DNA from: Bacteroidota bacterium
GTDB taxonomy: Bacteria > Bacteroidota > Bacteroidia > Bacteroidales > VadinHA17
Direction of reading: 5' to 3'
DNA: 60,840 nt
NCBI GenBank assembly: GCA_011049175.1
Contig: DSCJ01000107.1
Location: forward strand, 1 to 60,840
Shown here: positions 43,584 to 52,232 of the stretch, one piece after another
Layout of the letters: every line of letters begins with the position of its first letter
Numbering within the stretch: position 1 is the first letter of the stretch
The notes under the pieces: model-generated
The model's database searches: none
What the model saw: the letters and a program-made list of their open reading frames with translations, nothing else
What the model was told of the DNA's origin: nothing
Made by a program: the position numbers and the translations under genes

Positions 43584-46016
43584 CTAATACAGAGTGGGAT
43601 GTTTCACAGGATCGGCTTCGTGCATCATGTCGTACAGGGTCTCGAAAACATCCTCTGCATTGGGATTGGAAAAATAATCCCCGTCGGTGGTATAGGCCGG
43701 GCGATGCTCCCTGGCGGTAATGGTCCTGGGTTCCGCATCCAGAAAATAATAGGCCCGCTGTTCTTCCACCACTTTCTGCATCATGAAGGCAGTGGCGCCT
43801 CCCGGCACATCCTCGTCGAAAAATACCACCCGGTTGGTTTTCTTCACCGATTCCAGAATGGTATGGTCCAGATCAAAAGGAAGCAACGTTTGCACATCGA
43901 TCAGTTCCACCGATATGTCAAATTCGGCCAGCTGTTCCACGGCTTCCTGGGCAATACGCACACAGGATCCGTAAGTTACCAGGGTAATGTCCGTTCCTTC
44001 ATTCAGTATCTCGGGTTTCCCAAGCGGAACCTTGTATTCGCCTATATTGGCCGGCATTTTTTCCTTCAGCCGGTAACCGTTCAGGGGCTCGATCACCAAG
44101 GCCGCATCATCCCCTTCCATTAAAGTATTGTACATTCCGGCAGCCTGCGTCATATTTCTGGGCACACACACATACACACCCCGAATGGAATTGATCACCA
44201 TGCTCAGGGGAGATCCCGAGTGCCATATCCCTTCCAGCCTGTGCCCGCGGGTTCTTACAATAACGGGTGCTATCTGATTCCCTCGGGTGCGGTAATGTGT
44301 ACTGGCCAGGTCGTCGCTCAGGGTCTGGAGAGCGTACAGAAGGTAATCAAAATACTGAATTTCAGTAAGCGGTTTCAGTCCACGCAGTGCCAGCCCGATC
44401 CCCTGGCCCAGAATGGTGGTTTCCCGGATACCGGTATCGGAGATCCGCAACTTTCCGTATTTTTCCTGCAAACCGGCCAGGGCCTGATTCACATCCCCGA
44501 TGTTTCCGGTATCCTCACCGAAAGTAACCAGTTTGGGATATTTCTCAAACAGGTAATCGAAATTGGCCCTTAAAACCTCCCGCCCGGGGACCATGGGGGC
44601 ATCGTCATCAAAAACCGGCTTGACTTCTTCCACCTTCAGCACGGAAGCTTTGGTTTCATTGTAAAGATAACTGTTGTACCGCTCACGGCTGTCTTCGTAA
44701 TTTCTTTTCAGCCACTGTGAAAGGTCATCCTGCAATTTTTCACGCTGGGTGCAATCGAGGCAGACATGCCTCAACATTTTTTTTGCCGCACTGAAAATAT
44801 CTTTCCGAATGGGATGGATCACTTTTTTCAAATCGTTGGTGATCATCCCTATTTTATCGATCTTATCGCGTTTGCAAACACAGGAACGGTTGTCGATAAT
44901 GCTTACCAGGGCATCCCGCTCCAGTTTGATGGGATCGGTAAAAGCTTTCCAGGCATTCTTTCTGGCCTGTTTTGCCTCTTCCTCAGCTTTTTTCTCAATC
45001 TCGTCGCATTCTTCCGCCGTAGCCAGTTCCGATTCGACCATCCATTCCCTCATTTTTCTGATCGGATCAAACTCTTCCTCCCACTTCAGCCTCTCTTCTG
45101 ATTTGTAGCGCTCATGGGAACCCGAGGTGGAATGCCCCAGGGGCTGGGTCACTTCTTCAATATGAAATACCACCGGGATGTGTTTTTCCCTGCATATGGC
45201 AATCCCTTCCTCATACATCTTCACCAGGCCGGGATAATCCCATCCTTTGCCTTTATACACCATGATCCCGCCCGGGTGTTCCTCGTCCTTCACAAAACCC
45301 CGGAGCAATTCGGAAATACTGCCTTTGTTCGTTTGATATTCTTTGGGAACAGAAATCCCATAACCGTCATCATACACCGAGAGCGCCATGGGCACCTGCA
45401 ACACACCCGAAGCATTGACCGTTTCCCAGAAATGCCCTTCCGAAGTACTGGCATCACCGATGGAACCGAAAGCCACCTCATCACCGTTGTGTGAGAGGGT
45501 GGTAAACTCCTTGAGTTCGGGAATCTCCCTGAACAGTTTGGATGCCCAGGCCAGTCCCAGCAAACGCGGCATCTGACCGGCAGTTGGACTTATATCGGCC
45601 GAAGAATTTTTCTGTGCGGACAGGTCTTTCCATGTGCCATCCCTGTTTATGTTGGGAGTGGAGAAATGATTGTTGAACGACCTGCCTCCGTTGTGTGGGT
45701 TCAGTTCACCGTCGGTATTCCCGTACAATTGATGAAAAAACTGCTCGGCAGTAAATAATCCGGCTGCCATCATCCAGGTCTGGTCGCGGTAATACCCCGA
45801 CCGCCAGTCGCCGTTCCGGAACTGCTTGGCCATGGCAATCTGCACAATCTCCTTGCCATCACCGAAAATACCGAATTTCGCCTTTCCGGTCAGCACTTCC
45901 TTACGGCCCAGTATACTAAGATTCCTGCTGACATTGGCCAGGTGATAATCCGCAAGAACCTCTTTTTTAAAATCCTGAAAAGAAATATCACCCTTTTCTT
46001 TATTTTTTTCAACCAT
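43584..46016 (-). CDS. 2-oxo acid dehydrogenase E1, alpha and beta fused
   Basis: An 810-residue protein with E1 alpha (about 1-450) and E1 beta (about 480-810) in one chain. The alpha half has the TPP motif GDASTSEGHFWETVN...YDDGYGISVP and a loop with QPLGHSTSGSHERY. The beta half has VTFGEDTGNIGDVNQ, ISDTGIRETTILGQGIGLAL, EIQYFDYLLYALQTLSDDLA and a C-terminal transketolase domain (LVTYGSCVRIAQEAV, FFDEDVPGGATAFM). It decarboxylates 2-oxo acids, probably branched-chain, and passes the acyl group to E2 (22.0-23.4 kb). The fused form is frequent in Bacteroidota. The alpha C-terminal linker has a CxCK/C-rich stretch (RSCVCKRDK, RHVCLDCTQREK) not typical of E1. Confidence 0.93.
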   Translation of the reverse strand: MVEKNKEKGDISFQDFKKEVLADYHLANVSRNLSILGRKEVLTGKAKFGIFGDGKEIVQIAMAKQFRNGDWRSGYYRDQTWMMAAGLFTAEQFFHQLYGNTDGELNPHNGGRSFNNHFSTPNINRDGTWKDLSAQKNSSADISPTAGQMPRLLGLAWASKLFREIPELKEFTTLSHNGDEVAFGSIGDASTSEGHFWETVNASGVLQVPMALSVYDDGYGISVPKEYQTNKGSISELLRGFVKDEEHPGGIMVYKGKGWDYPGLVKMYEEGIAICREKHIPVVFHIEEVTQPLGHSTSGSHERYKSEERLKWEEEFDPIRKMREWMVESELATAEECDEIEKKAEEEAKQARKNAWKAFTDPIKLERDALVSIIDNRSCVCKRDKIDKIGMITNDLKKVIHPIRKDIFSAAKKMLRHVCLDCTQREKLQDDLSQWLKRNYEDSRERYNSYLYNETKASVLKVEEVKPVFDDDAPMVPGREVLRANFDYLFEKYPKLVTFGEDTGNIGDVNQALAGLQEKYGKLRISDTGIRETTILGQGIGLALRGLKPLTEIQYFDYLLYALQTLSDDLASTHYRTRGNQIAPVIVRTRGHRLEGIWHSGSPLSMVINSIRGVYVCVPRNMTQAAGMYNTLMEGDDAALVIEPLNGYRLKEKMPANIGEYKVPLGKPEILNEGTDITLVTYGSCVRIAQEAVEQLAEFDISVELIDVQTLLPFDLDHTILESVKKTNRVVFFDEDVPGGATAFMMQKVVEEQRAYYFLDAEPRTITAREHRPAYTTDGDYFSNPNAEDVFETLYDMMHEADPVKHPTLY

Positions 46017-46110
46017 TATTTATTATAATTAATATAATTATTAATATTATTTATTTCTTATTTAATATTATTTATATAATTTTTCATTTCTATAAATTAT
46101 CTGCTTCTTT
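46017..46110. other. AT-rich island upstream of the E1 gene
   Basis: Nearly pure A/T with repeated TTAAT, TATTA and TTTAT words, directly before the E1 start codon. It probably contains the E1 promoter, but box assignment is meaningless at this composition. Nothing coding is seen. Confidence 0.6.
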
Positions 46111-46160
46111 TATTGTTCCCGCGTAAATAACTAAAGTTAAGAACTGTTCATCAATTTACC

Positions 46161-46168
46161 TATATTTG
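46161..46168 (+). promoter_or_regulatory. Promoter -7 box (TATATTTG) for the small membrane protein pair
   Basis: A perfect TAnnTTTG 28 nt before the ATG at 46189, the best evidence that this short reading frame is expressed. Confidence 0.5.
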
Positions 46169-46188
46169 TAAACAAATCCGCCGAAAAA

Positions 46189-46404
46189 ATGTTCCTGAAA
46201 CTGGTCATTCTTTCCCTGCTTCTTCTCACCTTTTCAATTCTGGCCATGGCTTCAGGCATCCTCCTCAAAAGTAACGGGCGGTTTCCTGCCATTTCCATTG
46301 GTAAAAACAGGGAAATGAAACGGAGGGGTATAACCTGTCCCCGGCATGATGAACTGATCTGCCACAGGAGAACCGGAAAAGGAAAGACCTGCGGATGTCA
46401 GTAA
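46189..46404 (+). CDS. Small membrane protein with four cysteines (1 of 2)
   Basis: A 71-residue protein. One membrane helix (residues 3-24) is followed by SGILLKSNGRFPAISIG, a basic stretch (KNREMKRRGITC) and a tail with Cys50, Cys58, Cys68 and Cys70 (KTCGCQ). The next small gene shares the layout MFxK-helix-xNGxFP, so the two are probably ancient duplicates. I recall short 'membrane or secreted' proteins with NGxFP next to nqr/apbE genes in Bacteroidota. Metal binding or help in NQR assembly is inference. Confidence 0.7.
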   Translation: MFLKLVILSLLLLTFSILAMASGILLKSNGRFPAISIGKNREMKRRGITCPRHDELICHRRTGKGKTCGCQ

Positions 46405-46464
46405 GCTGTTGAACCAATTTCTCCTCCGGTTGTTACTGTATCAGAGAACAATAAATCAAAGACG

Positions 46465-46650
46465 ATGTTCATCAAGATCCTGATCGTGGCCGTTGTATTG
46501 ATGGTACTGGCCGTTCTGGGGCTCATGCTGGGCTTGCTGAGGAAAAAAAACGGACAGTTTCCCACCCGGGGCTGCGGAGTATCTGCCGGAGGTGTGGACC
46601 ATCCTTCCGGATGCTGCTGTATGGATCACTGTGCGGGCTCTTCCGTGTGA
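46465..46650 (+). CDS. Small Cys-rich membrane protein with NqrM-like pattern (2 of 2)
   Basis: A 61-residue protein. One membrane helix (residues 3-25) is followed by RKKNGQFP and a cytoplasmic tail with Cys37, Cys50, Cys51, Cys52 and Cys56 (GCCCMDHC). NqrM, needed to put iron into NQR in Vibrio, is likewise a single-helix protein with a first Cys and a C-x-C-x3-C cluster about 12 residues on. Here the spacing is 13, then C50-x-C52-x3-C56. It is encoded convergently with apbE, overlapping its 3' end by 25 bp. The likeness is from memory and needs a profile search. An NqrM-type role is plausible. Confidence 0.68.
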   Translation: MFIKILIVAVVLMVLAVLGLMLGLLRKKNGQFPTRGCGVSAGGVDHPSGCCCMDHCAGSSV

Positions 46651-47687
46651 TCTTCCCGCAGGTATTGCCTGAACCCTTCTGTCATCCAGGTTTTGAATGC
46701 CCCATTCTCATCGGAATAGATAAAATACCCCTCCAGTTCAGGCATTTCGCTAACCAGGCTCATCCCTTCCTCCAGGCCCATCACCATGCAGGCCGTGGCA
46801 TAGGCATCGGCCGTCATGCAATCGGGCGCCGTAATGGTCACACTCAATAGCCGGTCAAGAACGGGATACCCGGAGCGGGGGTCTATGGAGTGAGCGTATT
46901 TTACACCGTTTTTTTCATAGAATTTCCGGTAATTTCCCGATGTAGCCAGATTGATTTCAAAACATTCCATTATCACCTGCAGGTCCTGTCCCGGAATAAG
47001 GTTGTTGTCAACGGGCCTGTCAATACCAACGGTCCAGGGTCGCCTGTTTATTTTATGTCCGCTGGTACGTATTTCACCGCCCAGTTCAACCAGGTAATTC
47101 CGTATGCCCCTGCTTTCCAGAAAACTGCCCACCACATCCACTGCGTAACCCTGGGCAATGGCATTCACATCCAGCTGTACGCCGGGCACCTTCTTTACCA
47201 GTTTCCTTCCCTGCAACACCACTTTGTCCATTCCCACCAATTGCAGCAGGCTGTCGATGTTCACGGTATCGGAATCTGCCGGTCCATCCGGGCCGAAGCC
47301 CCAGGCATTCACCAGGGGCCCTACGGTAATATCGAAAGCCCCGCCGGTTTTACGGGTTACCTCAGTGGCTGTTTTGAAAATTTCCACAAAATAATCGTCG
47401 GCCACCACCCCGGAATCATTCCGGTTGACCCTTGAAATAACCGATTCGGGCACATAAAGGGATAACGACCGGTCGAATCCGGCCAGCAGTGAGTCGATCT
47501 CATCCTGCAGCATGACTGAACCGCGGTTGAACATGTACCTCCATCCGAAAGGATACTGATAGATCACCCGGTAGGTAGTACCCTGGGCAAAGCCGTCCAC
47601 TGTATAGTACGATTGCTGCCGGTATGAAAGCCAGGCGAAAAGGGGAATCAGCAAAAGCAACACTATGACCGGTATAATTTTTCGCAT
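46626..47687 (-). CDS. apbE: FAD:protein FMN transferase (ApbE)
   Basis: A 353-residue ApbE. It has a signal anchor (residues 4-20), the family motifs GFAQGTTYRV (substrate side), FDITVGPLVNAWGFGP, VQLDVNAIAQGYAVDVV and YLVELGGEIRTSGHK, and the C-terminal TADAYATACMVMG with the metal-binding Asp and Thr. It attaches FMN to a Thr in SGA(S/T)T sites of NqrB and NqrC, both encoded upstream in the same operon. It is the last gene of the nqr operon, 52 bp after nqrF. Confidence 0.95.
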   Translation of the reverse strand: MRKIIPVIVLLLLIPLFAWLSYRQQSYYTVDGFAQGTTYRVIYQYPFGWRYMFNRGSVMLQDEIDSLLAGFDRSLSLYVPESVISRVNRNDSGVVADDYFVEIFKTATEVTRKTGGAFDITVGPLVNAWGFGPDGPADSDTVNIDSLLQLVGMDKVVLQGRKLVKKVPGVQLDVNAIAQGYAVDVVGSFLESRGIRNYLVELGGEIRTSGHKINRRPWTVGIDRPVDNNLIPGQDLQVIMECFEINLATSGNYRKFYEKNGVKYAHSIDPRSGYPVLDRLLSVTITAPDCMTADAYATACMVMGLEEGMSLVSEMPELEGYFIYSDENGAFKTWMTEGFRQYLREDHTEEPAQ

Positions 47688-47739
47688 AGGCAGAAAAAGT
47701 CATTCACTGATTGGAACATCCATTCATAAAACCGGAAGA

Positions 47740-48984
47740 TTATCCGCCGAAATCATCATAATCGATCATTTCTTCGGGAACTCCCAGATTGTAAAGCATT
47801 TTAAAAACGGCATCGTTCATCATGGGCGGACCACACAGGTAATATTCAATTTCTTCCGGTTCTTCGTGCTGGCTGAGGTAATTGTCGTACAGCACCTGGT
47901 GAATGAAGCCCACATACCCGTTCCAGTTATCTTCCGGCCTGGGCTCGGAAAGGGCGATATGGAATGAGAAATTGGGGAACTCCTTTTCGATTTTCCGGAA
48001 TTCCTCCTCGTAAAATATTTCCCCTTTTGACCGGGCACCGTACCAGTACGACACTTTCCGGTTGGTTTTGAGGGTATGGAACAGATGAAAGAGATGAGAG
48101 CGCAGGGGGGCCATGCCGGCGCCGCCGCCGATGTATACCATTTCCCGGTCGGTATCCTTAATGAAAAATTCGCCGTAAGGCCCGGAAATCATAACCTTAT
48201 CGCCCGGTTTTCTGGAAAATATATAGCTGGAGCAAACCCCCGGATTCACTTTCATAAACCGTCCCTTTGAGCGGTCCCATGGGGGGGTGGCAATACGCAC
48301 ATTCAGCATAATGATGTTCCCTTCGGCCGGATGATTGGCCATGGAATAAGCCCTGAAGGTTTCCTCGGCATTTTTCATTTTCAAATCCCACATGCCGTAT
48401 TTGTCCCATTCCTTGCGGAAAGGTTCGTCCACATCAATATCTTTTGAAAAGTCCACTTCCATCCGCGGAACATCGATCTGCACATATCCGCCTGGTTTGA
48501 AATCCATTTTCTCCCCTTCCGGCAAACGCACCACAAATTCCTTGATGAACGTGGCCACATTGCGGTTGGAAACCACCGTGCATTCCCATTTTTTAATACC
48601 CATCACCTCTTCCGGTACCCGGATGACCATATCATTCCGGATCTTCACCTGGCATCCCAATCTCCAGTGGTTTTGCTGTTCCTTGCGGGTAAAAAAGTTT
48701 GTTTCTGTAGGCAGGATCGATCCTCCGCCTTCCAGTACCTGGCATTTGCACATTCCGCAGGTACCTCCCCCTCCACAGGCAGAAGGCAGGTAAATATCCA
48801 TTGAGGAAAGTGTGGACAGAATGGTTCCTCCCGGGTCCACTTTCTTTTCCTCTTCATTGATTTTCAGGGTAACTTCGCCCTGCGGGGTAAGCTTTCTCCG
48901 TGCATATAACAGGATCATAGTCAGCAGCAGAATGATGAGCAGGAAAACAGCGATGCTGGTGAGAATGATCCCGGTATTTGTCAT
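47740..48984 (-). CDS. nqrF: Na+-translocating NADH:quinone reductase subunit F
   Basis: A 414-residue NqrF. It has an N-terminal membrane helix and a 2Fe-2S domain with Cys70, Cys76, Cys79 and Cys111 ([19 protein letters not shown]; Cys81 is an extra). The FAD domain has RAYSMANHP, and the NADH domain has [12 protein letters not shown] and [10 protein letters not shown]. It takes electrons from NADH and starts the chain that pumps Na+. Starts at 49008 and 48996 are also possible; MTNTGIIL fits the family best. Confidence 0.96.
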   Translation of the reverse strand: MTNTGIILTSIAVFLLIILLLTMILLYARRKLTPQGEVTLKINEEEKKVDPGGTILSTLSSMDIYLPSACGGGGTCGMCKCQVLEGGGSILPTETNFFTRKEQQNHWRLGCQVKIRNDMVIRVPEEVMGIKKWECTVVSNRNVATFIKEFVVRLPEGEKMDFKPGGYVQIDVPRMEVDFSKDIDVDEPFRKEWDKYGMWDLKMKNAEETFRAYSMANHPAEGNIIMLNVRIATPPWDRSKGRFMKVNPGVCSSYIFSRKPGDKVMISGPYGEFFIKDTDREMVYIGGGAGMAPLRSHLFHLFHTLKTNRKVSYWYGARSKGEIFYEEEFRKIEKEFPNFSFHIALSEPRPEDNWNGYVGFIHQVLYDNYLSQHEEPEEIEYYLCGPPMMNDAVFKMLYNLGVPEEMIDYDDFGG

Positions 48985-49014
48985 GATTGTGATCATCTTG
49001 CCGTGCAATTTGTA

Positions 49015-49632
49015 TTACAGTTTAATGCCCATGAAACTCATGAAAGCGATCCCCATCAGCCCGGTGATAATAAATGTAATGCCCAGTCCGCGCAGGGGAG
49101 CCGGAACATTCGAGTACCTGATCTTTTCCCGGATGGCGGCAATGCCCACAATGGCCAGGAACCATCCCACCCCCGACCCCAGGCCGAAAACCGTGGCTTC
49201 GGCCAGGTTGTGGTATTCCCGCTCCTGCATAAAGAGCGATCCCCCCAGTATGGCACAGTTCACGGCAATAAGAGGCAGGAAAATACCCAGCGAGTTGTAC
49301 AGGGCAGGAGTAAATTTCTCCACAATCATTTCCACCAGCTGGACCATGGATGCGATCACCGCAATAAACACAATAAAAGTAAGAAAGCTGAGATCCACAT
49401 CGGCAAATCCGGGACTCAGCCAGGTAAGGGCTCCTTCCTTCAGCAGGTAATTTTCGATGAGGTAATTAACCGGAACAGTGATCCCGAGGACAAAGATCAC
49501 GGCAATACCCAGCCCCACCGAGGTTTTCACCGTTTTCGACACCGCCAGGTAGGAACACATTCCCAGAAAATAGGCGAAGATCATATTGTCGATAAAGATC
49601 GACCTGACAAAGATATTGATCAGATTTTCCAT
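49015..49632 (-). CDS. nqrE: Na+-translocating NADH:quinone reductase subunit E
   Basis: A 205-residue, six-helix protein. It carries Cys26 ([12 protein letters not shown]) and Cys126 (AVNCAILGG), two of the four residues that hold the iron centre shared with NqrD inside the membrane. [22 protein letters not shown] is a typical loop. The gap to nqrD is 8 bp. Confidence 0.97.
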   Translation of the reverse strand: MENLINIFVRSIFIDNMIFAYFLGMCSYLAVSKTVKTSVGLGIAVIFVLGITVPVNYLIENYLLKEGALTWLSPGFADVDLSFLTFIVFIAVIASMVQLVEMIVEKFTPALYNSLGIFLPLIAVNCAILGGSLFMQEREYHNLAEATVFGLGSGVGWFLAIVGIAAIREKIRYSNVPAPLRGLGITFIITGLMGIAFMSFMGIKL

Positions 49633-49640
49633 GGCTGGTA

Positions 49641-50291
49641 CTAATTTTCTTCAATCAGTTTGGTATTCTTTGCCCTCTGCACCCAGATAATGATACCTAC
49701 GATAATCAGGGCCATAGGAGGCAGGATCATCAATCCGTTATCTTCATATCCGATACGGTACAGCCCGATTTTTTCCAGTACCGGATAACCGAATACTTCC
49801 CCCGAACCGAGCAATTCCCGGAAAAACCCTACAATGACCAGGATCAGTCCGTATCCCGCCGCATTGCCCACTCCGTCGAGAAAAGCAGGCCAGGGACGGT
49901 TGCCCATGGCAAAAGCTTCCAGACGCCCCATAATGATGCAGTTCGTAATGATCAACCCCACGAACACCGAAAGCTGCTTGCTTACCTCGTAGGCAAAAGC
50001 TTTCAGAATCTGGTCTACCAGAATCACCAGCGAGGCGATAACCACCAGCTGAACAATGATTCTGATCCTGGGGGGTATCATTTTCCTCAGCAGGGAAATA
50101 ATCACATTGGCAATAGATAACACGGCTATCACACTGATAGCCATCACAATAGAAGGCTCCAGCTTTACGGTAATGGCCAGCGCCGAACAGATACCCAGCA
50201 CCTGAACCGTTATAGGGTTCTCATCATTCAGCGGATTGGTCAGCAATTTCATGTTCCTTGCCGAGAATAAGGATTCCCTGTCAGATTTCAT
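49641..50291 (-). CDS. nqrD: Na+-translocating NADH:quinone reductase subunit D
   Basis: A 216-residue, six-helix protein with Cys35 ([10 protein letters not shown]) and Cys118 ([10 protein letters not shown]), the partners of the NqrE cysteines. [20 protein letters not shown] and FFRELLGSG are family motifs. The N-terminal extension [13 protein letters not shown] is slightly long but normal for NqrD. It is 2 bp from nqrC. Confidence 0.97.
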   Translation of the reverse strand: MKSDRESLFSARNMKLLTNPLNDENPITVQVLGICSALAITVKLEPSIVMAISVIAVLSIANVIISLLRKMIPPRIRIIVQLVVIASLVILVDQILKAFAYEVSKQLSVFVGLIITNCIIMGRLEAFAMGNRPWPAFLDGVGNAAGYGLILVIVGFFRELLGSGEVFGYPVLEKIGLYRIGYEDNGLMILPPMALIIVGIIIWVQRAKNTKLIEEN

Positions 50292-50293
50292 GA

Positions 50294-50995
50294 TCAGATC
50301 CCCTCCTTTTTAAAATATGATTCATAACTCAGCAAACAATCGTATAACATGGATTCCAAACCTTTGCTGGTAATCGTTCCTCCTGAAATGGCATCCACGG
50401 CGTGGGGGTCGCCGGGTTCGGCTCCTCCCCTCTCCACCTCAATGGAAGTAAACCGACCCGATTCATCGAATATCGATTTACCGGCAAACGGTTCCTGGAA
50501 CCACGATTCACTGATTTCGGCCCCCAAACCCGGTGTTTCCTTGTCGTGACCGAAATTGACCCCGTAAATGGTTTTCATATCCTCTTCCAGGGCCAGGTAT
50601 CCGTATATGGGTCCCCACAATCCCTTACCATGCAGCGGAACAATAATTTTCCGCCCGTCGTTCTTCATGCCCACAAAAACAGGAAGATGTCTTTCTTCCA
50701 GGGGTTTCCGCATCTCTGCGCGCATATCGATGGTAAAAGCATCGAACCCCTCGATTTTTTCTCCTTCCGAATTAATAACAAAGGTTTCGACAATATATTG
50801 GTTGTATTTTTCCTGCGCATCGGCAGCAGTAGATTGCACCTGAATGGAAGAAAGAATATTGCGCATCTTCTCAATGGCCACGTTCCTTTCCTGCAGAGGC
50901 TGCAGGATAAGGGCGGCAACCGACAACACGGCAGCAACCACGATCACCATGATCGAGGCAAAGGAAAAAATATAGATGTTACTGAACTTTTTCAT
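50294..50995 (-). CDS. nqrC: Na+-translocating NADH:quinone reductase subunit C
   Basis: A 233-residue protein with an N-terminal membrane helix and a periplasmic FMN domain. The flavinylation site is [10 protein letters not shown] with Thr207, the target of Apb[14 protein letters not shown] and [14 protein letters not shown] are the expected motifs. The alternative start at 51007 adds only four residues. The next gene, nqrB, ends 12 bp upstream. Confidence 0.96.
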   Translation of the reverse strand: MKKFSNIYIFSFASIMVIVVAAVLSVAALILQPLQERNVAIEKMRNILSSIQVQSTAADAQEKYNQYIVETFVINSEGEKIEGFDAFTIDMRAEMRKPLEERHLPVFVGMKNDGRKIIVPLHGKGLWGPIYGYLALEEDMKTIYGVNFGHDKETPGLGAEISESWFQEPFAGKSIFDESGRFTSIEVERGGAEPGDPHAVDAISGGTITSKGLESMLYDCLLSYESYFKKEGI

Positions 50996-51007
50996 GGCAT
51001 ATCGCAT

Positions 51008-52207
51008 TTATTGAGCCCGCATTTCCCATCTTCTCAGCCTGCTTCTGATATTGGCCCGTATCACATAATGATCGATCAGGGGAGCAAAAACATTCATAAA
51101 CAGAATGGCCAGCATAACCCCTTCTGGATAAGCCGGGTTGAGCACCCTGATCAGGATAGCCAGTATACCGATGAGGAATCCGTAAATCCATTTCCCTTTC
51201 TCGGTTTGCGCTGCGCTTACGGGGTCGGTAGCCATAAAAACCGCCCCGAAAGCAAAACCTCCCAGCATCAGGTGCTGCCAGAAAGGGATGTTGAATAACT
51301 GATTGGTATCGGAACCCACCAGGTTCAGTAAACCGGCCATTGCGGCTCCTCCGGCAAAAACCGCCAGAATGATTTTCCAGCTGCCCACTCCGGTATATAT
51401 TAGCAAGAGGGCTCCCAGCAGAATGGCCAGAGTTGATGTTTCCCCAATGGAGCCGGGAATATTCCCGAGGAACATTTGCATGGGGCCGTATTCCAGGCCC
51501 AGGCCGTTTGAAAAATTCTCCATTCCGGCGGCAGCCTGTCCCAGAACCGTCGCTCCGGAAAAAGCATCGACTGTTCCGGCCCCATCCAACAATCCGCCGA
51601 TCCAGACCTTATCACCCGACATCCTGGCAGGATAGGCAAAAAACAGGAAAACCCTTGCGGTAAGCGCCGGATTCAGAATATTCATTCCGGTCCCCCCGAA
51701 TACTTCCTTTCCGATCACCACGGCGAAAGCGGTTGCCAGGGCCACCATCCACAAGGGCACGTCCACCGGCATTACCAGGGGGATCAGGATACCTGTTACC
51801 AGGAATCCCTCATTCACTTCATGCCCGCGCCACTGGGCAAAACCAAATTCTATACCCAGTCCCACCACATAAGAAACCACGATTATGGGAAAAACTCGCA
51901 GAAATCCATACCAGAAAGCATCCCACATATTCACTGTTTCCCCATAGGTTTCTCCCACAGCCAGAAAATGCTGGTAACCGGTATTCCAGCATCCAACCAG
52001 CAGAGCCGGCAGTGTGGCAAGCACCACAATGATCATGGTGCGTTTCATATCCATGATGTCACGGACATGGGCCCCTTTTTCGGTCACATGGTCGGGGACA
52101 AATAGAAAAGTTTCAAAGGCATCAAAGGTGGAATGCAATTTCTCGAACTTTCCCCCTTCCTGGAAATGAGGTTTTATCCGGTCAACGTACCTGCGTAATC
52201 TTTTCAT
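51008..52207 (-). CDS. nqrB: Na+-translocating NADH:quinone reductase subunit B
   Basis: A 399-residue polytopic subunit with the covalent FMN site DAFSGATVLGQ (Thr220), riboflavin-region motifs such as MNILNPALTARVFLFFAYP, and the C-terminal FMATDPVSAAQTEKGKW loop. NqrB is the central Na+-translocating subunit with about ten helices. The N-terminal amphipathic part (RRYVDRIKPHFQEGGKFE) is typical. It is 25 bp from nqrA. Confidence 0.97.
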   Translation of the reverse strand: MKRLRRYVDRIKPHFQEGGKFEKLHSTFDAFETFLFVPDHVTEKGAHVRDIMDMKRTMIIVVLATLPALLVGCWNTGYQHFLAVGETYGETVNMWDAFWYGFLRVFPIIVVSYVVGLGIEFGFAQWRGHEVNEGFLVTGILIPLVMPVDVPLWMVALATAFAVVIGKEVFGGTGMNILNPALTARVFLFFAYPARMSGDKVWIGGLLDGAGTVDAFSGATVLGQAAAGMENFSNGLGLEYGPMQMFLGNIPGSIGETSTLAILLGALLLIYTGVGSWKIILAVFAGGAAMAGLLNLVGSDTNQLFNIPFWQHLMLGGFAFGAVFMATDPVSAAQTEKGKWIYGFLIGILAILIRVLNPAYPEGVMLAILFMNVFAPLIDHYVIRANIRSRLRRWEMRAQ

Positions 52208-52232
52208 GAATGCAATGAATATAATGGATGGT

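Noticed and set aside
50402-51298. 298-codon plus-strand frame opposite nqrC/nqrB
   Set aside because: The opposite strand carries unmistakable nqr genes; the product is His/Arg/Gln-rich noise.
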